NCBI GenBank assembly: GCA_936432065.2
Contig: OW386286.2
Coordinates: 4,457,208 to 4,521,207 of the forward strand
Reading direction: 5' to 3'
DNA: 64,000 nt
Source of the DNA: Rutpela maculata
Taxonomy: Eukaryota; Arthropoda; Insecta; Coleoptera; Cerambycidae
Part shown: in pieces, positions 20,781-30,912 of the stretch
Layout: each line of letters starts with the position of its first letter
Numbering within the stretch: the stretch's first letter is position 1
The notes under the pieces: generated by a model
Told to the model about the DNA's origin: nothing
What the model saw: the letters and a program-made list of their open reading frames with translations, nothing else
Databases searched by the model: none
Made by a program: the position numbers and the translations under genes

Positions 20781-21342
20781 AGTACTGAGCAAACCTATCC
20801 CTTGTATTTTGACCCGCTGAACACGAATCTGACCTTAGCTTTTCCCCAGCACATCAGGATTTTTTTTTTAAAGCGAAAAAGTCTATTGGATCATAATATT
20901 TATATATTTATTTGCATTAAAAGAAAAACCTGACGTGCTGAGGAAAAACTAAGAACAGATTCGTATTAAACGGCTCAAAATACAAGGGGTAGGGTGTGGT
21001 CAGTACCCCCGCGCCGACCACTTTTTTTTTGTAGGAGTGTGTCACACTGAGTGTGGCACAGCGGTCACCAAAAAAAAGTAGTCTACGCGGGGATACTGAC
21101 CACACCTTGTATTTTGAGCCGCTGAATACGAATCTGACCTTGGTTTTCCCTAACACGTCCGGTTTTCTTTAACACCAAAAAAGTCTGTTGTATCGCAATA
21201 TTTACATATTTATTTGCTGTTAAAAGAAAAACCTGACATGCTAGGGAAAAACTAAGGTCAGATTCGTGTTCAGCGGCTCAAAATACAAGGGATGGTATGG
21301 TCAGTACCCCGGCGCAGACCATTTTTGTGGGCCTGTGTTATC
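20781..21342. repeat. Four-arm alternating inverted repeat
   Basis: Four related arms of about 90-110 bp alternate in direction: 20783-20870 (-), 20925-21030 (+), 21070-21175 (-), 21225-21340 (+). Each has CTTGTATTTTGACCCGCTGA or its complement and CGAATCTGACCTTAG or its complement. The centre (21036-21066) is a small palindrome around GTGTCACACTGAGTGTGGCA. The frame 20917-21156 lies wholly in the repeat and is not a gene. Confidence 0.6.
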
Positions 21343-21962
21343 AACTGCTGAGGGATTAAACGACCGCGATATACACAACTTTTATAACAATATGATTATT
21401 ATTCCGGACTCGAAAATTCTAGTCAGCCGGTCGCAACTTACTTTTGAAATTGTAACCTAAATCCCACACTGCATTCAGTAATACAGCGGTCATTTAATTA
21501 CCGCGTAACGCGGCAAAACTGCGGTAAAGGCTGCATTAAAAGTTTACACATTTATATATTTTTTATTATGGATGAAATTTTGCGTAAAATTAGTGCAAAA
21601 TTAATCCCTTGCAATATATAGAATGGGAACAAAGGTTTAATTAAATAATATTTAAAAGTGGCTGACAATCCGTATTATTTAGTTTCTATCAGGCAATTTT
21701 TTCTGTGGATCGGGCCATAAAAATGCACATGCACGTATTTGAAACACCCCATGTATTTCAAAGAATGATGATGAAGGATGGAACACCTTCGTATAATAGG
21801 TTCCAAGTTATGATGTCTCAAACTATGCTCTTTAGGGACTTGGTAATGTCTGTAATTCTTATTTATACTGAAAGAACACTTAATAATTTATTTTTTTTAT
21901 TTTGTACATAAATAAACTATTTTATGAAATAAAATATTAATATCTAATTAATAGCTATTTAT
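21343..21962. other. Unassigned
   Basis: The open frame 21705-21911 (68 codons) is unrecognised; an imperfect palindrome around ACCGCGTAACGCGG lies near 21501. No family assigned. Confidence 0.4.
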
Positions 21963-22500
21963 GTAACCAGTTACGAAAGACGTTATTTTGTGTAACGAGT
22001 GGAATTTGCGGGACGAGCGAAGCGAGATCCCGCAAAATAACACGAGTTATACAAGACTGTCTTTCGAAACGTGTTACATACATGATTTTTTCTAATTTTA
22101 AAAGTCTAAAAACTCTTTAAACATAAATGAAATAGGTCCATTTAAAGATCTTAAAAATTAAGTAATCTTTTTCATAGTTACCTCTGGTGCTATCACACAT
22201 TATAATTTTAATGTCAAAATTGACAGACGTTGTTTAGCTAAGTTACAATATCATTTGAAATCCTAATTTGATAACATAAGGTAAATTGTATTAATGAAAA
22301 AGTTTTGTTAGCGTATTTTGAAGGAAAGAAGAATTTAGAAGCTTCCACTTTATGGACTTAGTATTCCATTTTGTCTTGAATAATCATTGTTTCTTTTTCT
22401 TTTTGAGAGTTGTTTATCTTTCCTAATTAATGACATAACAAAGTTTTCCTCACCAGTTACGTAAAACTTTACTTTTCATAACTGGTTACGTAAAGTAGGA
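21963..22500. repeat. Possible MITE with GTAACCAGTTA ends
   Basis: GTAACCAGTTACG at about 21963 is matched in inverse by AACTGGTTAC near 22484. Just inside the left end, GCGGGACGAGCG and CGAGATCCCGC form a hairpin (22011-22042). About 530 bp, no coding frame. Ends and target duplication are not confirmed. Confidence 0.35.
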
Positions 22501-22551
22501 CGTTTTGACACTTACGACAGTTTTGAAAAGTGTCACTTTATATGTCAAAAT

Positions 22552-22872
22552 TAGAAAATAGTATATTGTGTATTTAGGTGTGAAAGCAATACATTCCCGG
22601 ACGACGATGCATCGAAGTCCGGGAATGTGCTTTCACACCGAAGTACATATACTATTTTTTCTGAAATCACAATCAATATTATTATAAATTAAATAATTTG
22701 TATTGATGCATAACATTTCTTCATTATAATCTAACTGCTTACTAATAAATGCAATTTTAATGTGAGTTGGTTTGTCTGCGTGTATTTATTTACTGTCTAA
22801 AATATACATAAAAAACAGTACGGGAATGTTACTTTCCCGGCCTAGGCCGGGATCTTTTCCAGTTTGTTTTCT
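22552..22872. repeat. Hairpin-rich repeat (CCCGG family), copy 2
   Basis: A 23-26 bp inverted pair (GGTGTGAAAGCAATACATTC and GAATGTGCTTTCACACC) at about 22570-22632, then GGGAAAG-type palindromes (CGGGAATGTTACTTTCCCGG, GGCCTAGGCC) near 22822-22850. Relative to copy 1 at 6814-7126 the block is inverted. Confidence 0.5.
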
Positions 22873-23052
22873 GATGTAGACATTGCCGATATTTAACTTG
22901 CAATGTTTGTATGTGTGTTTGTATGTTTGTTTGTTGGTTTAGGTCAAATCTTGCAAGCTGAATTTCGACTAGTTCCAATTAAGCTAGAGCTTTGAAATTT
23001 GGCACATGTATATAAGTCTGGTGACAATGCAACATAGTATAGCCATTATCGG

Positions 23053-23440
23053 TCTAAATCCAATATGGCGGACGTCCCAAGATGGCGGATCGGCTTTTTA
23101 GTCACAACCCCCCCTGATATGGGTATCAAATGAAAGAGTTTGACAGTAAAATACGATAAACAATGTGACGTCATTCTAAATCCAATATGGCGGACGTCCA
23201 AGATGGCGGATCGGCTTTTTAGTCACAACCCCCCCCCCCTGATATGGGTATCAAATGAAAAGGTTTGACGAGTAAAATACGATAAACAATGTGGCGTCAT
23301 TCTAAATCCAATATGGCGGACGTCCCAAGTTGGCGGATCGGCTTTTTAGTGACAACCCCGTTGATATGGTTGTCAAATGAAAAGGTTTGACGAGTAAAAT
23401 ACGATAGTGTGTGACGTCATTCTAAATTCAATATGGCGGA
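23053..23440 (+). repeat. ~120-bp tandem repeat, three units
   Basis: Units start at 23053, 23175, 23301 and (partial) 23421, spaced 122, 126 and 120 bp. Each carries TCTAAATCCAATATGGCGGA, AGATGGCGGATCGGC, a C-run and GATATGGGTATCAAATGAAA. Unit spacing varies mainly through the C-run length. The preceding 23 kb edge has GTTTGTATGT-type microsatellite and a TTTGAAATTTGGCACATGT motif reminiscent of the HINE core. Confidence 0.8.
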
Positions 23441-23725
23441 CGTGGAAGAGATGGGAAGAGGTGGGGAAGGGGTGGGAAGAGGTGGGGAAGGGATGGGAAG
23501 AGGTGAGAAGGGGTGGGAAGGGGTGGGAAGAGGTGGGAATAGGGTGGAGAGAGATGGGAAAGGGGTGGAAGTGGGGTGGGATGAGGTGGGGAAGCGGTGG
23601 GAATAGGGTGGAAGGAGGTGGGGAGAGGTGGGAAAGGGCAGTGGAAGTGGTGGAAAGAGATGGGAAGAAGTGGGAAGTAGTATTAGAGAGGTGAGAAGAC
23701 GGGAGAGGGAAGGGGTGGATGGCGG
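23440..23725 (+). repeat. ~285-bp polypurine tract (GGGAAGAGGT)n
   Basis: Nearly all plus-strand bases are G or A, interrupted chiefly by single T residues in an imperfect GGTGGGAAG(A/G) repeat. The open frames on both strands here (23373-23912, 23407-23694, 23417-23731) are repeat translations rich in Gly/Glu/Arg or Pro/Ser and are not genes. Confidence 0.8.
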
Positions 23726-23784
23726 TGGCAAATGAAAGGGTTTTGTCTATCTGTTTGTAAAATAAGTAGACTAAAAAGTAAAAA

Positions 23785-24060
23785 ATAAAATTATATAAAA
23801 AAAATATTTTTAAGAAAAAGCTTTTATTTGAAAAAACTACTAAAAAAAAAAAATTTTTTTTAAAATTCATACACATGAATACCAAAAGCTTTGGGGGCGG
23901 CCAATTGAGCAAAGTAACTATGCAATAGCGCTATATGACCGCTCCCAAAGCTTTTGGTTTCCATGTGTATGAATTTAAAAAAAAATATTTTTACTTATTA
24001 GTAGTTTTTCAAATAAAAGCTTTTTCTTAAAAATATTTTTTTTATATAATTTTTTTTTCT
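23785..24060. repeat. Foldback, ~115-bp arms
   Basis: ATTCATACACATGAATACCA and AAAGCTTTTATTTGAAAAAA on the left pair with TTGGTTTCCATGTGTATGAA and TTTTTCAAATAAAAGCTTTT on the right. The ~50-bp loop includes GCAATAGCGC. It directly follows the polypurine tract. Confidence 0.65.
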
Positions 24061-24510
24061 CCTGTTTCAACTGATCAATGAGTGGCCCATGCACCCAACG
24101 TCTCTCAATTATTTTTTTATTGCATATAATGCCACCATATTGGCAATGTCCCATTCATATATGGCCTACCAAAAACTCACAAAGAAAATATCCGTTGAGA
24201 TATAGCAATATAGGCAGTCCTATATATAATCTTTCACAATTATTACACAGCCCCACAAAAAAAAAAGTTCAGACCAGCAAACCAGACCTATCTATTTTCG
24301 GTCGCTGAACCCGAATTCGAGGTCAAAAAAATTCGTACACCCCCAAAATCTTCAGCTAGAGCCAAAAAACGCCCCTGGACTGGGGTAAAAAGAATATTAA
24401 GCTACGAGAATAGTTGTTACATCCTAATCGATCGAATTATACAAATTAAGGTTAAACAGCAGCGTACATACAATAGATATGAAACACACCCCCAGTGAGG
24501 GGCGAAAACT
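24061..24510. other. No recognisable feature
   Basis: Open frame 24078-24308 is unrecognised. The part around 24247-24320 (CACAAAAAAAAAA, TCGCTGAACCCGAATTC) resembles one arm of the 16.5 and 20.9 kb foldbacks. Confidence 0.4.
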
Positions 24511-25316
24511 AGCTAGGTTAAAGTGATAAAAAAACTGCATCAGGTCTGACGTAATCTTCATAAACTGCCCCTATAGGGTTTCAAGGACACAAAATAAGAG
24601 AAAACGTACAATCCAACAGGATTTCTATTTTGCGTAGTACTCTAAAATAGAACTAGAAGCTTACGTACCATCAACGTCCTACAGTGTCAACCCTCAGATG
24701 GTGTGAAAACTACTATTTATCTATCTATCTATAAAAAGTTACAGTGAATTCTATAAAAATTCGAAAACCTGCGTTGTGTGGAAGTGAGACTATGTTCGAC
24801 GCTGTGCTTGAAAACCACCCCCACGGGGTTGCGAGTTGCAATCCCTATATACGTAGGATGCTGGAAAAACAAAGAGAAACTAACCGGATTTACATTTTTA
24901 TGGATGCTATGATTAGCAAAAATCGTGATGCACACTTCCAGTGTCCTACGGATATAGAGGTAGCATCTCGCAACCCCATGGGGGTGGTTTTCAAGCACAG
25001 CGTCGAACATAGTCTCACTTCCACACAACGCAGGTGTTTCGAATTTTTATAGAAGTCACTGTAACTTTTTATAGATAAATCTTGCATAGGGGGTAGTTTT
25101 CACACCATCTGAGGGTTGACACTGTAGGACGTTGATGATACGTAAGCTTCTAGTTCTATTTTGGAGTACTACGCAAAATAGAAATCCTGTTGCATTTTAC
25201 GTTTTCTCTTGATTTGTGTCCTTTAAAGTCGGGGGTGGTTGTTCTCAACCCTATAGGGGCAGTTTATGAAGATTACGTCGGATCTGATGCAGTTTCTTAT
25301 CACTTTAACAAAACTT
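24511..25316. repeat. Foldback, ~350-380-bp arms and ~70-bp loop
   Basis: The left arm (24511-24868) is repeated in inverse at about 24935-25316: TCATAAACTGCCCCTATAGG, GTGTCAACCCTCAGATGGTG and GAGACTATGTTCGACGCTGT all have complements. The left arm has a short TATC expansion near 24717. Open frames 24729-25028 and 24744-25052 read through both arms and are palindrome artefacts. No target duplication identified. Confidence 0.75.
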
Positions 25317-25570
25317 AGACATTTCGAGCTTTTTCAGCAGTTATTACTGTTTTGGATCGATTTTTTTATAAATGAGGGTTAGTGGGAGAAGTGGGAGGGT
25401 AGGGGTTGGGCCACGTGCGTTACGTCAGACAAGTCAAAGTTATAGGCGGCGCATTCCTACAAAAAAAATAAGGTCATTTTTTGGTCACATTTTTTTAACT
25501 CCTTTCGGTGGGGAAAACCTACTGATAAATTTTCCGCAGGTCGTGGTAAATCACCTTGTATATTAATTAT

Positions 25571-25725
25571 AACGAGATCTGGAACTAGATTATATTTTGT
25601 GCTTAATGCGTTGAAGGGTTGGGTGGTAAATGTGGGCAAATAGATAAGGCAAGCAAGTGAAAGTCCATAAAATTGGGATTTAGTGTACGTACGAGAAATC
25701 AAGATCTTGTTTTTTTTGGCAACAC
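25571..25725 (-). mobile_element. HINE-1 copy 7, internal fragment
   Basis: Only the core survives (AACGAGATCTGGAACTAGAT, GTCCATAAAATTGGGATTTA) on the minus strand; both ends are missing. Confidence 0.75.
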
Positions 25726-26321
25726 ACGTAATTTTAAGTAAAACAAAGTTATAATTCAATACCTATACCCTACACCATTTCAACAAAACTGAATAGCAAT
25801 ATTATTTTACAACATAAACAAGACATGGATTCTTCATCATATAAGCTCAAGCTACTCAAGCCCTCAAAGTAATGGATACTTTCCTAGTTTCAAAGAGATA
25901 GATAAACATTTTTATCTTCTTGAGTGCTCTCTAATGGGTCATTTATTTGCTAAGGGAAGACATGCCAGAATACGTCAAACATAAAACAACGGCGGAATCT
26001 GATATTTAAATACTTTACTGCAGTGAAATTGACTTTCATTTTACCATATAACGCGTTTTTCATATTCTTCTCCATTACTAATATAATTTACATTTCAAAG
26101 TATAATACGATAGTTAAATATACCTTACTAAATTTATCGACAGATTTATTTGTTCGATAAGTTTTACCTATAAACTGGGAGAAAAGAGAAGCGAAAAATT
26201 GCCTGGAAAAATCTTTGTATTGACTAGTAACACGAAGGAGAAACGTAAGCATTTGTAGGACGATAAATGAATCTCCCTTTGATTTTGTTTGTATGTTTTA
26301 ATCCCCTCATTCAAAGTAAAA
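25726..26321. other. No recognisable feature
   Basis: AT-rich; no gene or repeat recognised. Confidence 0.5.
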
Positions 26322-26991
26322 AAAACCGCTGCCTAAGGAATCACTACTTCCAGATCCAGACTTCCTATCCAAGTCTCTTACAACGAAAATACAATATTTG
26401 TACTCTACTATGTAGAAATAATTATTTATGAAACTTTAATAGTATAATATTTGAAATCGTGTACCCCAAAAATAAAATTATATGCCACATCGGTGGTGTG
26501 GGGGTGAATGAAGTGAAAAAAATTCTTGGTGACTTTGGATTCTGTACACACACTAAATCACAATATTTCACCCTCTTTAATAATGGGGTGGGGATGTAAC
26601 AGGGGTGGCTAATGCCAAAATTTTTTTTGAGACCTTAGCTTCTCTTATATTTACTAAATACCAATTTCATGGACTCTTACTTGCTTGATTTACTCCATTT
26701 ACCCCAACTTACCCCTCAACTCTTCAACGGAATAAGATCAAAATATAATCTAGTTCCAGATCTCGTTAAAATACATACTTATGACATATTTCAACTCAAT
26801 ATTTTAAACGGTTCCAGAGTAATCATGAGCACCAAAAAGTTACAAGACCAACAGACAGACCGACGCGACAGACAATATTTTTGCTAAAACTTAAAATCTT
26901 GACGTTTCATGACGTTCTAAGCCTATTTCAACAATGAAAATTTTCAAAAACTATTTTTGCCTTAGTATACTTCCACTGGATGTTGAAGTAA
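26322..26991 (+). mobile_element. HINE-1 copy 8 (variant), full length
   Basis: A diverged subfamily: CCGCTGCCTAAGG start, GACTTTGGATTCTGTAC in place of the usual core wording, microsatellite CGACGCGACAGAC, hairpin stem altered to GTTGAAG. Copy 14 at 47.1 kb shares these differences. Confidence 0.8.
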
Positions 26992-27091
26992 TACGCAGAA
27001 AAAGGCGGCATGACAAAGATATATATAAAAAATCATTATTTGCCTTGGACTACACGATAGAAGTAAAGCCTCTACTTGAAGCATTTTCATC

Positions 27092-27481
27092 GAGGAAACC
27101 TACTACGCATCCATACTACTCGAGGTAACCCACTGTGCATCCAATTTACTCGAGAAAAGCCACTGCGCTTTCATACTTCTTGAAGTAATCCACTGCGGAT
27201 CAATTTTACTCGAGGAAACCCACTGCACATCCATACTACTTGAAGTAACCTACTGCACATCCAAAATCCTCGGGGAAACTTACTGCGCATCCATACTACT
27301 CGAGGTAACATACTGCGCATCGATGGTACTCGAGGAAAGCCGCTGCGCACCCACAATACTCGGGAAAACCTGCGTATTCACAGTACTTGAGCAAAGCCAC
27401 AGCGCATCTATAATACTAGGGGAAACCTACTGCACATGTATAGTATTCGAGGAAACCCACTGCGCATTCATGCTACTCGAG
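27092..27481 (+). repeat. 30-bp minisatellite, 13 units
   Basis: Thirteen units of about 30 bp, each near GAGGAAACCCACTGCGCATC followed by CATACTACTC, diverged from each other by several bases. The array starts after the HINE spacer and runs into the downstream HINE-1 at GAGGTAACTTTAATAAC. The minus-strand frame 27171-27356 (Met-Arg-Ser-rich) is only repeat translation. Confidence 0.9.
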
Positions 27482-27484
27482 GTA

Positions 27485-28054
27485 ACTTTAATAACATAAT
27501 ATTTGAAATCGCTAACGCAAAAGCCTATAAAACGATATGCCACATCGGCAGTAAGGGTGGGGGTGGATTAATTAAAAAAAAAAGTTTCAGGCCTTAGGTT
27601 CTTGTATATATGCTAAATTACAATTTTATTTTTTCAACCTCTTTAATAATAGGGTGTGGGTAGTAATGGCTAATGGCAAAAATTTTTTTGAGGCCTTAAC
27701 TTCTTTTGTATATACTAAATACTAATTTTATGGACTCTTACCTGCTTGATTTACCTATTTACCCCCATTTTATCTCCTCCCCCCAACGGAATAAGATGAA
27801 AATATAATCTAGTTCCAGATCTCGTTAAAATACATACGTGTACCAAATTTTAAGTCAATATCTTAAACGGTTCTAGAGTAATCGTGCGCACAAAAAAAGT
27901 TACAGGCAGACCGACAGACAGACCGACATATGGAAAAAATTTTTTGCTCAAACTTAAAATCTCGACGTTTCGTGACATTCTAAGCATATTTGGGCAATCA
28001 AAATTAAAAAAAAAATTTTTGCCGTTACTATACTTCCACTGGATGTGGAAGTAA
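27485..28054 (+). mobile_element. HINE-1 copy 9, 5'-truncated at minisatellite
   Basis: Starts at ACTTTAATAACATAATATT, about 110 bp inside the normal 5' end, and is otherwise complete to the hairpin. The identical truncation point recurs in copy 15. Confidence 0.8.
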
Positions 28055-28135
28055 TTGGTAATCGTTAGTCTCTCGAAATTCAGAAAGATGAAAGGTGGCA
28101 GTTTAAAGTGAGCCGTGAAGAGAATACGATATTTT

Positions 28136-28798
28136 AAAACCGCTGCTCAAGGATTCACTACTTCCACAACCAGATTCTCTATCCAAGTCACTCACATCGA
28201 AAAAACTTTGTATGTGGAAATAATTGTTTATGGAACTTTAATAACATAACATCAAAACCCATAAAACGATACCCCACATCGGTAGTGGGGTGGGGGTGGT
28301 GATAGGGGGGTGGTAGTGGATGAAGTAAAAAAATATTTTGAGGCTTCTGGTTCTTGCACGTACACTAAATCCCTTTTTTTTTCATCCCCTTTAACGATGA
28401 GGTGGATGTGGTAATGGGGGTGACTAATGCCAAACATTTTTTTGAGACCTTAGCTTCTCTGTATATACTAAATACCAATTTTATGGACTCTTAAATGCAT
28501 TTACACCGGATTTACCCCCATTTACCCCCAACTCTTCGACGGAACAAGATGAAAATATAATCTAGTTCCAGATCTCGTTAGAGTACATATGTGTACCAAA
28601 TTTCAAGTCAATATCTTAAATGGTTCCAGAGTAAACGTGCGCCCAAAAAAAGTTACAGGCAGACAGACCGACAGATAGAAATTTTTTTTCGCTCAAACTT
28701 AAAATGTCGACGTTTCATGACATTTTAAGTCTATTTGAACAATAAAAAATGTTTAAAAAATGTTTGTCGTTACTATACTTCCACTGGATGTGGAAGTA
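28136..28798 (+). mobile_element. HINE-1 copy 10, full length
   Basis: AAAACCGCTGCTCAAGG to the 3' hairpin; 81 bp downstream of copy 9 in the same direction. Confidence 0.8.
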
Positions 28799-28975
28799 AA
28801 AATGATAACTACTGATAATAATTAAAAATTGATAACTACAGTGATGGGATATATAATCGTAAAGTGAACCGGTCTAAAAATCAACAAAAATGGATATAAA
28901 ACTGGCTTTATAATCAAATGTCACTTTTAAGAGAATTAGAAAAACATGATCCTGATAACATTAAGAATTATTTAT

Positions 28976-29060
28976 AATAATAATAATAATAATAATTTTA
29001 TTTACCTCTGGTTGCCACAATAAAGTGGATAAGGCAAGTCAAAAATTCACATAAAATTTG
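28976..29060 (-). mobile_element. Possible LINE 3' tail, (ATT)n
   Basis: A trinucleotide tract (28976-28996) followed on the minus strand by a short AATAAA-containing sequence (TTTATTGTGGC upstream). Resembles the LINE tails at 13.7 and 16.0 kb, but with little unique sequence to prove it. Confidence 0.35.
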
Positions 29061-29487
29061 TAAAATACAAACAGATAAAAAGAGACAATACATATGATAT
29101 ATAATACTACAGAATGTAAACAAAAAAAATCCTCTCGAGATACATTTTTAGATTTTAGAATCTTAATTTATTTATTTATTTATTTTTTTTTTAATTTGTT
29201 GATTTACTTATCGACGTTCTAATAAAAATGGATTAAGCAAAAATTAATTTTTTGTATATATTGAGCGTTCAGCTACTATTGAGGAAGTTTTCAAACTCTC
29301 TTAAATTATAGATAGACGTATAGATGAAATAATATTTCTAATTTCAGCATACCTATAGTTCGTAGTTTTGCTGCCTGGTCTCTCCCCACTCAGAATGTGA
29401 AGTTATTGAACATTTTCCAGATCTTATTTACATGAGCTTAATAAAAAAACTGTAGTTACATTATAACATCCTATGTTACAATCTTGT
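29061..29487. other. No recognisable feature
   Basis: AT-rich with a (TTTA)n-like stretch near 29170; nothing else recognised. Confidence 0.5.
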
Positions 29488-30167
29488 AAAAAACCGCTGC
29501 CCAAGGAATCACTACTTCCACATCCAGATTTTCTATCCAAGTCTTTCACAACGAAAAAATTTTGAATGTGGAACTAATTGTTTATGGAATTTTAATAATA
29601 TAATGTTTGAAATCCTCTACCTCAAAAGCCCAAAAACGATACCCCACATCGGTAGTGGGGTGGGGGTGGTGATGGGGGGTAGTGGGGGTGGATGAAGTAA
29701 AAAAATATTTTGAGGTTTTTGGTTCTTGTACACAGTACACACACTAAATTATAATCTTTTCTCATCCCCTTTAATAAATGGGGTGGCGGCGGTAATGGTG
29801 GTGGCTAATGCCAAAAATTTTTTTGAGACCTTAGCTTCTCTTGTATATACTAAATACCAATTTTATGGACTCTTACCTGCTTCATTTACCTATTTATTTA
29901 CCCCAATTTATCCCCCAACCCTTCGACGGAACAAGATGGAAATATAATCTAGTTCCAGATCTCGTTAAAATACATACGTGTACCAAATTTCAAGTCAATA
30001 TCTTAAACGGTTTCAGAGTAAACGTGCGCACAAGAAAAAGTTACAGACAGACCGACAGACAGACATTTTTTTTCACTCAAACTTAAAATCTCGACGTTTC
30101 ATGACATTCTAAACCTATTTGAACAATAAAAATTTTTTTAAAAATTTTTTGTCGTTACTATACTTCC
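29488..30167 (+). mobile_element. HINE-1 copy 11, interrupted near its 3' end
   Basis: Complete up to ATACTTCC in the 3' hairpin, where another element (30168-30891) is inserted. The hairpin remainder, ACTGGACGTAATTAC, resumes at 30900 after the duplicated octamer. This shows HINE-1 was in place before the P-like element arrived. Confidence 0.8.
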
Positions 30168-30891
30168 CTCCGATTAAAGAACTTATATCTAGATACATAA
30201 CAGGCTATCTTTTCACTATATACCTTTGCTCCTAACATAGTCACATTATATGTCCGTTAAAAAGAATAGTTGAACATCACATCCCATAGGCAACAGTGGC
30301 GTTGTGTGTGTAGAAAATGTGTAGAATGGTAAATATTTTCATTAAAATGAATTATTGCAATTTCTGCATTACTGGCTCTTTATATAACGTGATGTAGGCA
30401 TACGATATTACAGTAAGATAAATATGTATTGAAAGGATATTAAAATTTAATTGCTTTTTACTTTATAATTGTAAACTGAACTTCATCATGTTACGACTAT
30501 GGAACGAACGATTTTCTTCTTTTCTAAACTGCTTTCTGCAAACGGCACAGCACTTCACTATTTATTTGCACTAAATATATTGTCACTAAACTGTGTAAAT
30601 ATGAATAGAGAATATTATTTAGGTATTGAGCAAATCACAACTTAAAATAAAAAGAGTTCTTCACCACATTTTGATCGAAAAACGCTTATTAATATTAATG
30701 GCGGATATATTGTCAAAAGTGTCAAACTGAGATTATGATAATCAAACGGAACCGATGGTGCCCGAATCGGTCGCGAAGAGATCAACTAGCCAATGAAGAA
30801 CTTATGGGAAGAAGTGCCCTAGATTGTGAATCTTTCGGGATCACACAAAGTAATGCCATTATGTATCTAGATATAAGTTCTTTAATCGGAG
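30168..30891 (-). mobile_element. P-element-like MITE (alpha), 8-bp TSD
   Basis: Ends are inverted repeats of about 33-35 bp beginning CTCCGATTAAAGAAC, flanked by ATACTTCC (30160-30167) and ATACTTCT (30892-30899), an 8-bp target duplication inside HINE-1. The minus strand at 30463-30558 keeps a 31-codon frame KCCAVCRKQFRKEENRSFH, without ATG, resembling the start of a THAP zinc-finger domain. Eight-bp duplication, ~31-bp TIRs and a THAP start are all features of the P superfamily; hAT elements also make 8-bp duplications. No transposase catalytic core is present. The frame 30735-30941 runs out through the right end and is unrecognised. Confidence 0.65.
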
Positions 30892-30912
30892 ATACTTCTA
30901 CTGGACGTAATT

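Larger units (their letters stand above)
26322..28054 (+). mobile_element. Composite HINE-1 / minisatellite / HINE-1, unit A
   Basis: A complete HINE-1 (26322-26991), a ~100-bp spacer beginning ATACGCAGAAAAAGGC, a 30-bp minisatellite (27092-27481) and a 5'-truncated HINE-1 (27485-28054) follow without a break. The same order, spacer and junctions occur at 47101-49312, while the flanks on both sides differ. The simplest reading is a single mobile unit from the first 5' end to the second 3' hairpin. Confidence 0.75.

Noticed and set aside
23373..23912. Long open frames on both strands, up to 179 codons
   Set aside because: Translation of a polypurine repeat and a foldback arm; Pro/Ser or Gly/Glu low-complexity only.
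24729..25052. Two ~100-codon frames on opposite strands with near-identical peptides
   Set aside because: Both read through a palindrome, which gives the same peptide on each strand; no family similarity.
27092..27481. CRISPR-like array of 30-bp repeats
   Set aside because: Units are contiguous with no spacers, vary between each other, and the DNA is animal; it is a minisatellite.
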